This document shows positions 12,244 to 24,419 of a stretch of DNA of 64,000 bases, piece after piece; position 1 is the stretch's first letter; every line of letters begins with the position of its first letter. The notes under the pieces were generated by a model. That model saw only the letters and a list, made by a program, of their open reading frames with translations, had not been told where the DNA came from and searched no databases. The translations under genes were made by a program, and so were the position numbers. Source of the DNA: Dillenia suffruticosa (Eukaryota > Streptophyta > Magnoliopsida > Dilleniales > Dilleniaceae); assembly GCA_033439265.1 (NCBI GenBank), contig JAVTVX010000030.1, positions 8,443,774 through 8,507,773 of the forward strand, written 5' to 3'.

Positions 12244-12979
12244 TCCCTTTCCTCCCCCAAAGAAAAGAAAATAACGGGGGATATGTGATAAAAGGTTGAA
12301 AATGAAAACTCTATTCCTTTATTCTATATAAATAAGTCCACAACATTTGAGATTATACACACCTCTCTACTTCTACTTTACACTAGTTAAATTTTCCTAA
12401 TTATAAATCTTGTTGAGTGTGAAAAAATTTAAATAACAAAACCTAATAAAATAATAATAAAAGTACAATTCATAATTTCATACTAATTTAATCAAAATCT
12501 TGATTAAACATTGGTTGTTGCATTTGAGTTTACGTCTTTCACCTACAAATTAATCACATAAATGAGAGAGAGAGAGAGAGAGAGTAATATTAGAATTACT
12601 ATGAAATAATTGAGTCAAATGATGAATTTATATCCATACATTAAACAAAATGAAACACTTGATCACAATTATTCATTCAAACAACAACATGAGAAGACTA
12701 GAGGAATTAGGGTCTATCATAGGACAAAAGTGTATGTGTGAGAAAGAACGAAATTACCATAGTATACTCATTAGATACCGTTTTGCTTTTCTTTTCAACA
12801 AATTAATTTTCAATTCCTAGAATCACAAAGCAAAACAAAAGAATTTCAAGAAAACAAAGTCAAACCCTACCAATATGGTAATGGTGGTTTTGAAAATCCT
12901 TCTCTAAAGAGGATTGAAAAGTTCGATCATCCAATGAAGATCTAATGTTGTGGAGGGAAGTTGACAACTTTGAATTAAG
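12244..12979. other. left flank of Copia-A, no gene recognised
   Basis: AT-rich sequence with a (GA)n tract at 12564-12584. The last bases before the element, AGTAA at 12980-12984, are the target-site duplication. Confidence 0.6.
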
Positions 12980-12984
12980 AGTAA

Positions 12985-13175
12985 TGATAGAATATTATTG
13001 ATTGATTGATAGAATATTTGATCTCCTATATTTAATATTATATTTAGTCTAATAACCGGTCATGTATCTAGTCATTATTGTGTATATATACACTCTTGTA
13101 ATTCTCTATGTATAGTGGAATACAATTATTCAAAGATAGGACAAAATCATTCTTTCAATAAGTCCTCTTTTAGCA
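12985..13175 (+). repeat. Copia-A 5' LTR (191 bp)
   Basis: Starts TGATAG, ends TTAGCA and is followed immediately by the primer-binding site. It contains a GATT-repeat head and a tail ending TCTTTCAATAAG, matching the 3' LTR. Confidence 0.9.
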
Positions 13176-13187
13176 TAGTATCAGAGT
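13176..13187 (+). other. Copia-A primer-binding site
   Basis: TAGTATCAGAGT is a two-mismatch version of TGGTATCAGAGC, the sequence copia elements use to pair with the initiator methionine tRNA. It directly abuts the 5' LTR. Confidence 0.75.
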
Positions 13188-13899
13188 AAAATTATAAAAT
13201 CTAACCTCTTTTTTTGTCTCACCTATCCTTTCTTTTTTTTTTCTACCGTCAAGAAATCTTTTTAGTTCTATTATGTTTTGCACTTACCTCTTGCAAGGAT
13301 CCTGTGCATCAAAACAATTTTAGTTAATTTCTTGGACAAAAAAAAAAATCACCAGAATTCATTTCTTGCAATAGATTTGTTTTTGTTTTTTGTTTTTTCC
13401 TTTTCCTTTTGAGAGCTATCACATTCAAAAACGAAAATCCTTCTGTCAACAGTCATTTTTTCTCCGATCCAATTTTTGTACCAGCAATATTACTTCATTT
13501 ACCAGCACATTTCAACCTTGCAATTTTCAGTTTTGAACCTTACAATTTACTAGCGACATTGAATCCAAATTTTGACTTTCTCCAATTTTTCCTCTACATT
13601 TATTTTTGTTTTTTTTGGAAGCATGTAATTTTGTGACTTCATCACTGTTCTAGGATTTTTCAGAAGATTGAAACTTCTTGTTTTCAGACCCATCATTTGC
13701 CACATCACTCTTGTTGCATCATTTCAAGAAAAAAGGTACAAAAAAAAAAGGCACGCACAAATAAGAAAAGGGTACAAAAAAAAGAAAGGTACCCACATAA
13801 AAACAAACGTTTCTTTATTTAGTCAGATCCATCCCACACCCTTTCTCCATTTTTTTATTATTTCATCTGACTTTAGTCTTTCTCTCCTATGACACCACA

Positions 13900-16800
13900 C
13901 AACACCGATACAACCTCTCTCCCTCATTACCCACCACGCATATGGTATTAACAATATCAAGGTGCATGTTCTCACCATTCTTGATTTCAACAATCCCAAA
14001 TATAATAATTGGGCGGCATTGCAAACATCAAATGCCAAAAGTGTTGGTGTCATAGGCTATCTTGATGGTACAATAAAACTAAAAGATGCCGATGATACTC
14101 AGTGAACTCAGCTTGATGCACTTGTTTCTTTCTGGATCCATCAAATTATTGTCAATGATGTTTTTAGCATGATCCTAGAACCAAATAGAACAAACACTGC
14201 CCATGAGCTCTAGACTTATATCAAATCCTCATTTAGAGCCAATCTTAATGCTAGAGCCTTGTAGTTAACGAAACAATTTAGAACCATTTGTATGGGAATA
14301 TCTATCATCACAGAATACTGCCAATGGGTCAAATCTCTTACTGATTCTTTGGTAGACATTGATAACCCAATTTCAGAAAACGCCCTTATCCTTCAACTCT
14401 TACATGGACTCAATGACAATTATAGCACTCTCGTTAATATCATCAAGTACTAAGAGCTATTGCCATCATTTCTTAAAGCTCGCTTCATGCTTCTCATTGA
14501 AGAAGCCCGTCTTTCCACCACCATCGATTCATCTCCTTCCACTGTTTTTCATACTTTCACACTTTCACACCATCACCTAATTATTCCTTCCCTCATGCTT
14601 ATAATGGGGGACGTTAAAATTACCACCACTATCCTAGTCGAAACCGTGGTTAGGGTCGAGATTGTAATAATAACAAACTTGAACGAGGCTATGGTCATGG
14701 ACAAGGATGGCAAAATATATAACACTGGTATGGTTCAACGTATACCATTTTGGATACTAGCCTAGGCCACCTTCAACCCCCTTTTGGTTCACCTAAGCCC
14801 CTACTCGGCCAATCGGGAGCTAGCCCATCAACACAGCTAGACCTGGTTTTCTCAACAGTACACCACGAGGCTTGGGTCATGGGTCAACCCAATTTGTGCA
14901 ATCTACTTCACAGGATCCGTAAGGTCCACAAACCTTTTTGGCTGGTTTGCAAACTTTTGGATTTTCCCATCAACCCACAGACATAGCCCAGCATTTAACC
15001 TCTCTCTTTCTCTCCAGCAACCCACCGGCAATTAATGTATGTTGATATTGGTGTTACCTCTTACATAACATACAATGCAGGTAATCTCAATACTATTTTT
15101 AATAAAAGTAATATTTCACATGTCTTTGTTGGTAATGGAACTCCCTTTCCCATTTCTTATGCTAAAAACACTTATCTAAACACATCTTTCTCTCATCTCC
15201 ATCTTAATAATGTCTTAATTGCGTCTTATATCGTTAAAAATCTCATTTCTTTATGCCAATTTATAAAAGATAATTTTTTCTTTATCGAATTTGATCAATT
15301 TGGTTTCTCTGTGAAGGATTTTTAAATGAAATAAATCATATTCAGGTCCAATGTTTGGGAGATCTATATCCAGGAACTTCTTCTCATACTTCCTCACCAT
15401 TTACTACTTTGGCTATTTCTTCCTGCATCACTTGGCATAGACGTTTTGGTTATCCAGGTGCACATACCTTTCGTTATTTGTCATCAAAGAATTTAATTCC
15501 ATATAATAAAACCATTTCTCCTACTTTTTGTAATGCATGTCAATTAGGGAAGTATACTAGATTACCGTTTTCTACTTCAAAATCATTTAGCATTGCTTCC
15601 TTTGATATTGTCTACATTGATCTATGGACTTCCCTTGTATCTACTAAAAGTGATTTTTAATACTATTTGATTTTCCTAGATGATTTTGTTTGGGTATATC
15701 CTTTACATGCTAAATCACAAGTTTTTGAAAATTTCCTGCACTTTTCGTGCCTTTGTTTGCACACAATTCAAAACTAAAATTAAGATGTTCCAGTGTGACA
15801 ATGGCACCGAATTCAACAACTCATATTTTTTCTCCTTCTTTGCTAATCATAGCTTCTCTTACCAATTTTCTTGTCCAGGTACTTCACAACTAAATGGCAA
15901 AGCTGAATGTATGTTATACACCACAATGATGTTGTGCATATACTCATTTTCCAAGCCTATGTGCCACTATTTTACTAGGTAGAGGCATTATACATGGTCG
16001 TGCATCTACTTAATATTCGACTTACAAAAACACTTCACAATCAAATATTATTTCAAATCCTTTTTCATAAACAACCACTTTATACTCACCTTCGCACTTT
16101 TGGGTGTCTTTGTTATCCCAACCTATCTCACTCTATCCCAAATGAATTAGCTCCTCGCTCTACGCTCCACGCTCCATGCCATGTGTATTCCTAGGCTATC
16201 CATCACATCTCGTGGCTATAGATGTTTTGACATAAATACTAAGAAGATCATCATTTTTCACTATGTTACATTTGTTGAGCAAGAATTTCCTTTCACATCA
16301 CAACATAGACCCACTACCATCTCATAAAATTTCCTTGATCCCATCAATGATATGCCTTTGCCTTTCTCTCGTCAGATTCTTTCCTTTTTATCATCTTCTA
16401 TCCCCATGATATCTCAGCCTGCTTCTGACATCGTAACACCCTGTTTTCCTTCCTCTCCTATACTATCTCCTTTAACTAACCCACTTACTCCGCCTCCTCT
16501 TTCCCCACGTCATCCTATGGTCACACGTAGTCAACATGGCATAGTCAAACTAAAACAACCACTTTCCCTTCAAATTCATACTAGCTCCTCCATTTCTCGT
16601 GGTTACAAACAAACTCTTCAAAATCCAGACTGGCAGCAAGCCATGCTTAAAGAATAACATGCTTTTATTAAAAGTGATACTTGAGATCTTGTTTCTTGGC
16701 CTTTCGGGGTTAATATTGTTAATTTTCAATGGATTTTCAAAGATAAATTTGACTCAGATGACAATCTCATATGCCATAAGACTTGTTTGGTTGTTGTTGG

Positions 16801-18093
16801 TACTTCTCAGTAGGTTGGTCTAGACTATAATGAAATTTTTAGTCCCGTTGTCAAACCCTCTACTATTCGTACAGTTTTGAGTCTCGCAGTCTCCAGATCT
16901 TGGCCCATCCATCAGCTGGACATCCAAAATGTCTTCTTACATGGTCATCTTCAATAGCTAGTATACATGCACTAGTCACCTGATTTTGTTAGTGATAGTC
17001 ACCCAGATTACGTCTGTTGTCTCAAAAAGTCTCTTTACGAACTCAAACAGGTTCCACGGGCATGGTACCAAAGGTTTGCTACTTCTATCACCTCCATTGG
17101 CTTTATAAGTTGTCGATCTGATACATCCCTCTTTATGTATCGTCGAGGTAAAGACATAGCCATTCTTCAATATGATGTTGATGACATCATGTTGACTGCA
17201 TCATCCACTACTCTTCTACACTCCATTATAAACTCCTTAAGCAAAGAGTTTGTTATGACTGATATAGGGCCACGACATTATTTTTTGGGTATCTCTATGT
17301 CTCGCACCAAGAATGGATTATTCCTTTCCCAACACAAATATGCTCTCGAAATTCTAAAACGTTCTAATATGAGTTCTTGTAATACCTCTGCCACTCCTGC
17401 TAATACAAAAGCCAAGTTATCTAGTTGTAATAACCCTTTGACCTATGATCTATCTCTTTATCACCACCTTGCTGGAGCTCTTCAGTATCTCACTTTTACC
17501 AAATCAGATATTGCTTATGCAGCTCAACAGGTGTATCTTTTTAAGCATGATCCTAGAGAACCTCACTTTTGAGCACTCAAATGCATTTTACGATACATTC
17601 ATGGCACCCTTAATCATGGTTTACAGCTCTACCCTTCCTCCACCGATAGTCTAGCTACTTATTCAGATGCAATTATCCAAACACTAGATGTTCCGCATCC
17701 GGCTACTGTGTTTTTTTCGATTGCAACTTAATTTCCTAGTCCTCCAAATGACATGCCATTAATTCTCGCTCTAGTATTGAAGTTGAATATCGTAGTGTTG
17801 CCAATGCAGTAGCTAAGACTTGTTGGTTTCGAAATCTTCTTCTTGAACTTCACTATCCATTATCTAAAACTACATTGGTCTACTATGATAAGTGTTGTTT
17901 ACTTATCTAATAATCCAATCAAACATTAACACACTAAACACATCAAATTTGACATACATTTTATCCGAGAAAAGGTAGCCTTGGGACAAGTTAAAGTATT
18001 TCATATACTCTCTGTTTATCAATGTGTCGACATCTTCACAAAGGGTTTACCTTCATCCATCTTCCTTGATTTTTGGTCTAGTCTGAATGTCTG
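13900..18093 (+). pseudogene. Copia-A gag-pol polyprotein, decayed
   Basis: The original product made capsid, protease, integrase, reverse transcriptase and RNase H for retrotransposition. Traces in order: a gag of the UBN2 type (NNPKYNNWAALQ, then GYLDGTIKL) from about 13945; a protease remnant near 15035 in which the DTGA-like site reads DIGVTS; the pre-integrase zinc region WHRRFGYPG near 15440; integrase with QCDNGTEF near 15800; reverse transcriptase with YDVDDIML near 17170 and TDIGPRHYFLGI; and RNase H with SSIEVEYRSVAN near 17780. The frame is lost many times through in-frame stops and frameshifts, and the active-site motif is changed (DVDD for YVDD). It cannot encode a working polyprotein. 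Confidence 0.88.
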
Positions 18094-18121
18094 ACCTCTT
18101 ACTGTTTCGACTGCATGGGTA

Positions 18122-18358
18122 TGATAGAATATTGATTGATTGATTGATCGAATATTAATTGATGGATTGATAGAATATTTGACGTTCTATATTTAGCCTT
18201 ATATTTAGTCCAATAACCAATCATGATAGAATATTGATTGATTGATTTATTGAATATTAATTGTGTATATGTACACTCTTGTAGTTTTTTATATATGTTG
18301 GAATGCAATTGTCCAAAAGTATGACAAAATCATTCTTTCAATAAGTTTTCTTCTAACA
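18122..18358 (+). repeat. Copia-A 3' LTR (237 bp, internally expanded)
   Basis: Homologous to the 191-bp 5' LTR but about 46 bp longer. The GATAGAATATTGATTGATTG head occurs again in the middle of this LTR near 18228, so the extra length is an internal duplication of the LTR's own start. Confidence 0.88.
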
Positions 18359-18363
18359 AGTAA

Positions 18364-18839
18364 GCAAAATTACCTATTAATATCATTATTCTTTACAATC
18401 AGAATTTGAAGATGATGATGACGACAAGGGTGCATTGTGTATCTTAGAAGATGCAATTTATTGAGAGAGAGGGAGAGAGAGAGGAAGTGAAGTTTGATTT
18501 GATGAAGTCTATGCTTTGTTGACTTAGGAGGATAAGAAGATGATTGAAAAGTTTGATATGTAGCTAGGCATTGAATTGCATTCTTGGGTTCTTGAAGTCT
18601 ACAACAAGTAGATCGACAATAGCCATGTAGATCAAAATACACGCAGAAGCGGATTTGAATACTCCTTCCACTATCAAAGCTCACTATAAACTTTTGATAT
18701 TCCGGTCTCAATTGCAATGCCTAGTGGTGTGGTCGGTGACAAAAACAGTCCCATCATTACCACTGCCTTTTGCTTGAATTTTGCTTACTCATGAATTTGA
18801 TTTAGTCAATTAATTATATGAACTTTGAAAACAAGGAGA
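18364..18839. other. right flank of Copia-A, unassigned
   Basis: A minus-strand frame is open from 18717 to 18370 ([20 protein letters not shown] start). It ends at a GT that could be a splice donor. Part of the frame is the translation of a GA-rich tract (18464-18484), and I recognise no family. It may be a fragment of an old host or mobile gene, or chance. Confidence 0.35.
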
Positions 18840-20160
18840 ATTGTGCTACTGTTACTAATGACAAGGTGCTACGGACCTAAGATAAGGCGTGAGAGAAGCT
18901 AGGGCAAAACCTTGATGAGCAGTAATAAGGCAACGGCTTATAGGAGTTATTGAGCCACTTGCATAAACCATAGCACATGCAAGCAGCACATGCACATGGC
19001 AAGGCAATGAGCACCCAAATGTCAACACCATGCCACATGTGAACAGAGGAGTTCTAGAGAAATCAAGATACTTAGGAACCCTAAAAGACACAAGAAAGCA
19101 CGTAGAAGTGGAGTCGGGACAAGCAATGGCACATAAAGCCTATGCCAGCCTGCGTGCCAACGTGTCCTACTCAGACACAGCTTCTTCAGGAGCCCCATGC
19201 AATCATAAGGAGATTGGAGATCTGACTCAAGCATTTAAGAAGAATGGAAAAAAAAAAGGCTCAAGGCAACCAGGGGACATGAAGAGACGATGAGGATTGC
19301 CCAATGAACCAAAGTCTCACCAATAGATCCAATGTCAATGGCAAGCAATCTGATCAGTCATTGTGCAGAAGTATTCTGAAACCCTAGAGGGCTCAGAGGA
19401 TGAGAGAAATACTGGAAATATGCCAGAGCAAAGTTTGGGTAAGAAGGAGAATCAATTGGGCGCTCAAAATGTGAATAAAAATCCAAGTTTACAAGAGCAT
19501 TCAGCTAAGGAGATGGGATCTGTGACCATAAAGCTGAACCAGGAGCTGAATGGTGATCATGGAAGAGTCCTAGAGTAACTAGAGAAGTCTAGAAATCCTA
19601 GAGAATCCATGGCCAAGAAGGAGAGTCCAAGTCCTCAAGAGCTAAAGAGTCCTATGTTCATGCAAACTCTTGAAAACCCTAGCAACCTAGTCTTTGATCC
19701 AACTAAGGAATGCTTGAGCAATCTGGACTCTTAGGAGTCTATCTCAGCCGAGAGTTCTAGAGCAAGGGGAAGCTTCATTCAGGCTAGAAGTCCAAGAAGA
19801 ATACAAGTTCTAATTGTGAGGAAGACTAATAGATTAGGAAAATTATCTTATCTTGTTTTGAAAAGAGTTTAATATTTGTAGGAACTTAATTTAGCTGTTA
19901 GTTCTGGTCATTAGAATTCTAGTTAGAGTAGCACTCTTGAGATATGATAAAGCCTATGAATACCTCTTAGAGACTGAGTTATGAGTGTATAGTATTTGGT
20001 TATTCACTTTGATTAATAACTAGTTCTTCCTTTGGTCATTAGAATTCTAGTTGGAGTACTCAGCTGTAATTAACGATTTGATGGTTTAATGGTTTTTGGT
20101 CTTTGAGAAGCATCCAAATCTATACTGATAATTACTGAATGGACTGCAATTCCGAAATCC
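18840..20160 (+). other. decayed coding-like stretch of unknown origin
   Basis: The plus strand from 19030 to about 19870 is largely open in related frames. The translations are hydrophilic and rich in Lys, Glu, Ser and Asn (for example NMPEQSLGKKENQLG), broken by a handful of stops. The following 19890-20080 contains a duplicated phrase, GGTCATTAGAATTCTAGTT, at about 19908 and 20036, with promoter- or LTR-like AT sequence between. This could be a gag remnant and LTR part of an unplaced element. No domain is recognised and no termini were found. Confidence 0.3.
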
Positions 20161-20279
20161 AAAAACCTACAGTCACAAACAAATCAAAACAGCACTATCA
20201 ATATTAAATGGAAAAAAAATCCCAAAGAGAGAAAAAAAAAACTTTTAATTACCAAAAAAGGAAAAAGGAAAATAGAAAC

Positions 20280-20840
20280 CAGTGATATGATTCTAAAGCG
20301 AATAAGTTGAGCAGAAGTTAGCCTCAACAAGAACATTTGCTCCATGATAATGATCATTAGTACCATGGCATGTTCCTGGCCTACAGCTTCTAAAGGCACG
20401 GCCTTAGTTGTTGAAGTGAGGCTTTGAGTAATAAGAGGTGACCATAGAGTCAATTATCGAAGTGAGGATAGTGGAAACCATGGCAAAGAATCCAGTGAAG
20501 GGAGAATTTCCCCATGGATTTTTCTTCAAGCAAGGGGTATTAGGTGCTTGAATGCATTAGGAAGTACGTGAAGAATCCTGTGAACAGTATCACACTTGCT
20601 GCAAGCACCTTGATAAGGAAGAAAATGTCCTTTTCCGGCTGTTGAGAAGGTATGATCTTCCCCATCATTGGAAGGCGCATTCCTATTCCTCCTGCTATTA
20701 GTGTTGACGCAATTGCCGCTTTGGGCCTCCTTCTTGTTGATTTCTTCCTTGTGTTCCGCTTCAGATACTGGTAGCTACAGTGAGGTTATGAATACTACAA
20801 AGACTTTTTCTTCCTTAAGACTCGAGGGAGTTTCCTCACT
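20280..20840 (-). pseudogene. ZIP-family metal transporter, pseudogene copy 3 (exon 1)
   Basis: ZIP proteins move zinc, iron and related divalent metals across plant membranes. In minus-strand order the remnant shows a signal-peptide remnant ([10 protein letters not shown]), EEINKKEAQ, the first transmembrane segment ([20 protein letters not shown]), and [20 protein letters not shown] with GFF for the usual GF(I/V)H. These are followed by FAMVST, TSYYSKPHFN, a His-containing loop (HGTNDHYHG) and AQLIRFRIIS. The last matches the block before the first conserved ZIP intron, and a GT follows at 20279-20278, so exon 1 is nearly complete in extent. At least three frameshifts and several stops break it, so it is not functional. 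It is the most complete of three copies in the window. Confidence 0.78.
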
Positions 20841-21866
20841 TCCCTTTTCTCCTTATTGGGAATATATTTATGAAGGACAGAGGAATTGATGTTGTCCACT
20901 TGCGTGGGTAGTTGAATAAGATTGATTGCCATTGAAGTTTAGGGATAATTGAAACTAGGCAGAAAGTTTAATGAAATTTTGTAGCCGTGGTAAATTTTGA
21001 GTATATCCAAATAAATCAGCTATTATTGAGTTGAATATGAAGATATCAGTTGTGTGCTGATTGAGATCAATAATCCGTATGATTGTATTAGTATTCTTTT
21101 TTTGTCCCCTTGGACTTGGTCCGTATTTGAAAATTTATTCTGACTAATCTCGATTAAACTGCTGTCGAGTTCTAATTAGGAGCAAACTCTCCCAACGTCG
21201 TTTTTTGTTACTATCAAAACTCGAATTCTGGTTTTTGGTGTAGAGTGATAGTACTTTCCTACTATACTAACGAAGCGTTGGTATGATTGTATTAGTATTG
21301 TTTTCTAGATTGTAAGATTTGCATTCAATCGAACCATATGTACATATATATTATGTACATTATCATTTCAAAAAGGACATTTAGTTAGTCTGATACGAAT
21401 TGCTAAATAGTGCCTATGATATTTAAGATAGCTGATGTGTCATTTTAAAAATCTCATACTACATTTGGCCACGATTGTACTAAATTATAAACTGTACATA
21501 TTAGGTTTAAAATGGGTATAGGGTCATTTAATAAATATCATACGATGTTCAAGTAGATGCATGCAAATATTTTGTATATAACATTTAAAATAAATAATAT
21601 GTCATTTCAAATTTTAATTTATGCGATTAATATTTAAACTTCACAATATATCATTTGAAAATATCATAAAAATTTTAAAAATGTAGGTTGAACTTAGAGT
21701 CAAATACATGCAGACACTTAAATTTTTTTTTAAAATACAAAAAAACCTCCTCTCAACTATAGAAATGCGTAAAGTTGATCCCTCGGTCTATAGTGTGATT
21801 ATTTTTACTATTAAAATAATAAAAATTATTAAAAATTTTATTTTATATTTAAAATATTCAATATAT

Positions 21867-21870
<4 letters not shown>
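20841..21870. other. AT-rich intergenic sequence, no gene recognised
   Basis: No coding evidence. It contains the upstream side of ZIP copy 3 and a repeated phrase (tatgattgtattagtatt) near 21078 and 21281. Confidence 0.6.

Positions 21871-21916
<46 letters not shown>
21871..21916. repeat. (AG)n microsatellite
   Basis: An uninterrupted AG tract of about 23 units, followed by pyrimidine-rich sequence. Confidence 0.95.
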
Positions 21917-21918
<2 letters not shown>

Positions 21919-22162
21919 TATCCCTCTCCCTCATTCTCCCACTTCTCTCTCTTCTTCCCCTTCCTTCTCACACTTACTCTCGTCAACCTTGGCTGCCCTG
22001 TCCCTCTCCAATCTCTTGGTCTCTTTCTCTCTCTGCATATCTCTTTCGGTATCTTCTCTCTCCTACATTTTTGCACTTCAAATAGAGATTGAAGGAATTA
22101 AAAGACAAAGTTTTGCAATAATTATCAGCCTTGAAATGTATATCTCTCTCAAAATCTTCAGT

Positions 22163-22272
22163 CTCTTTCACGTATTGATAGAATAGATTGTTTAAAACTT
22201 GAATTTTGCTTGCTACTGAGTGCCGAGATGGGTTTATATAAACACACATTTAATACAACCATTGAATGCTAT
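22163..22272 (-). repeat. LTR-like module related to the Copia-C LTR
   Basis: About 110 bp with a TTTATATAAAC TATA-like core resembles part of the LTR at 22457-22764, about 396 bp downstream, in the same orientation. It is probably a fragment of a related LTR. Its own ends were not found. Confidence 0.5.
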
Positions 22273-22456
22273 TTGACACCCCAAATATCACAGCATAGAA
22301 ATCTTGTTGAAGTTCTTGGTTAGAATCTGAGTCACTTTGCCATTTGAACAGAATACATTAGGCCAACTTGGAGGACCAGATGGGTCATTAGGAGTCGAAT
22401 TCAACAATTCATTGTTCGCTGATGTGTCAGAAATTCAAAACTAAGACGACAAACTT

Positions 22457-22764
22457 TGTTGGAGTTTGAATTTACGAATTTCAAAAATATAAAACACTTA
22501 AACTCACAAGAGGGATGAGAGATGTAATAACAAAAGTTAAAAACTACTTGAATTCTTTTTTGTATTAATAGAATAAATTGCTTGAAACTTGAATTTTGTT
22601 TACAATTGAGTACAGGGTGGGTTTATATAAACCCACATTTAATACATCTATCAAATGCTAGAACTAAGTAAATTCCTAGCAACTAAAGAGAATCTTGAGC
22701 CACAAAGAATATTGTTCTTTGGCATTTTGCACATGTTTTACATTTTTGTCTTGATCCTTCAACA
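22457..22764 (-). repeat. putative 3' LTR of Copia-C (minus-strand copia)
   Basis: The segment begins TGTTGGAG and ends CTTCAACA, giving 5-bp inverted ends TGTTG/CAACA. It contains a minus-strand TATA-like sequence, TTTATATAAACCCAC. It lies just left of the Gypsy-A insertion, and the matching copia RNase H end lies just right of it. That places it as the 3' LTR of the same old element. Confidence 0.6.
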
Positions 22765-22796
22765 TTTGGTAAGACTATTGGATTTCTATGACTATC

Positions 22797-23295
22797 TGAT
22801 AAAATTTAAATAAGTGTAATATTTATAATTGATTTTATAGTATTTTTGAATAAATATTACACTAATATTTATATTTTGTGATATTTGATATGTTAGAATT
22901 GATAGAAAATATTTATTAAGAAAAGTGAAGAAAAACAAATTAAATCGAAGTAATTATAAAAAAAAATAAAAAATTTAACAACAATACTCTTTCATTAGTA
23001 CATGGATATGTTGATTACAAAAGGCAATGTAAGATTTTGAAAACTTACTGTAATAAAATTTTTATTTTCCAATTGCACATTTAAGATAAAATTGGAATGA
23101 AATTGAAAATATTGAAAATTTTTATTCCATTCTTAATATTTAGAAAAATGAATTTTTGAAAATGTAAATCTCAAACTATTTTATCTTTTAGAAAATTTTC
23201 TTTTATTTGAAATTTCTGGGTATTATCTTCTAAAAATTTGAATAATTTTTCCTAAGATAAAATAGGAAAAACTCCACATTGTTTTAGGGTTACTA

Positions 23296-23343
<48 letters not shown>

Positions 23344-24324
23344 TGTTTCGTATTGTTAGGGGGGAGGCAGCCCCAAGGGGCAGCTGACTGCCTAGGGAAG
23401 GAATGGAAACCATATTCTATTGTAGAAGGAAAATGCTGCAGCCGTGGGAGACATTTTTCTTGTAGTTCACATTGTTCTTCAAACACAATAAATTATTTTT
23501 TGAGTTTTTTCTTTTCTATGTTTTATTTCTAATTTATTTTTTTTAATTAGAAAATTATTGAAACTTTGATAAATGAAGTTTGTGAGATTTAAATGATTTT
23601 ATTTGTTTGATGTTTATGAGTGTTATTTAGTCTCTATATCCTAATATTTAAGATTGTTTTAGAATTATTAAATAGAGGTCTATATTAATAGATTTAAAAT
23701 AGTCTATAACTATTTAAAAACAGTAAGATTTGTATATTTTTAATAGAGTGGTGATCGATATAGTTTTATATTCTCGCAAGCGGTTTAATTTATATTAAAA
23801 GTTTAGATAATCTAATTTAAATAAATCCGATTCGAATTTACTGATTAAAATTGTGTTTTTCTAGATTTTAATGCTGTCAAAATACTAAATCCAACGAGAG
23901 TCTCGTGGGTTGTCTTTCGATTAGAAAATAGTTAACGATTGTATCTTAATTACCAAAAAAGTAAGGAGAGATTGATCGTTTCGTAGTATTTAATGGTTAT
24001 AACCAATTTATTTATATAATATCAAGTAATTTTTGTTTCAATGATCAATCAAGTACATCAAGGTGAAAATAATTCATTTGGTTAGATTTCATTATCTTTG
24101 ATATTTGTTTCTTTAGCTGCTGTTATTTAACTATTTTGCTCGAATTAATTTTAAAGATTTATTTATTTTCACAAGATTTAGATAAATTCTCAAAACCACC
24201 AATTCTATTTTTATTTTCCTTAAAAGAAATAGATCCACCGTTTTCTATGAATATGACCCTACTCCATTATCTCGTATTATTTGAAATAGGAGAAATTTAT
24301 TTTTTGTTAGATTGACACCCACCA
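22797..24324 (+). repeat. Gypsy-A 5' LTR
   Basis: About 1,528 bp from TGATAAAATT to CCCACCA. It aligns along its whole length with 34956-36493. It holds an (AT)n tract at 23299-23341 and a GTTAGGGGGGAGGCAG phrase also present in the other LTR. Divergence from the partner is visibly greater than between the Copia-B LTRs. Confidence 0.85.
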
Positions 24325-24347
24325 AATTTTGGCACCATTGTCGAGGA
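24325..24347 (+). other. Gypsy-A primer-binding site
   Basis: TTTTGGCACCATTGTCGAGG is a slightly decayed form of the TGGCGCCGTTGCCGGGGA primer site found just inside the 5' LTR of Athila/Tat-type gypsy elements. Confidence 0.75.
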
Positions 24348-24419
24348 ATGGTACTAAGTGATTTATTTCTTTTAAATTTTCTTTTCTCCTTATTTTCAAA
24401 ACTAATCATTTGCAGTGAA

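Larger units (their letters stand above)
12985..18358 (+). mobile_element. Ty1/copia LTR retrotransposon (Copia-A), complete but decayed
   Basis: Both ends are defined. LTRs begin TGATAGAATATT and end TTTTAGCA (5') or TTCTAACA (3'). The flanks carry a perfect 5-bp target duplication AGTAA at 12980-12984 and 18359-18363. A degenerate initiator-Met tRNA primer site (TAGTATCAGAGT) follows the 5' LTR. The domain order protease, integrase, reverse transcriptase, RNase H places it in Ty1/copia. Total length is 5,374 bp. Many stops and frameshifts make it non-autonomous. Confidence 0.92.

Noticed and set aside
18370-18717. 115-codon minus-strand frame as a host exon
   Set aside because: Part is a GA-repeat translation, no family is recognised and no partner exon was found. 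The possible donor alone is weak evidence.
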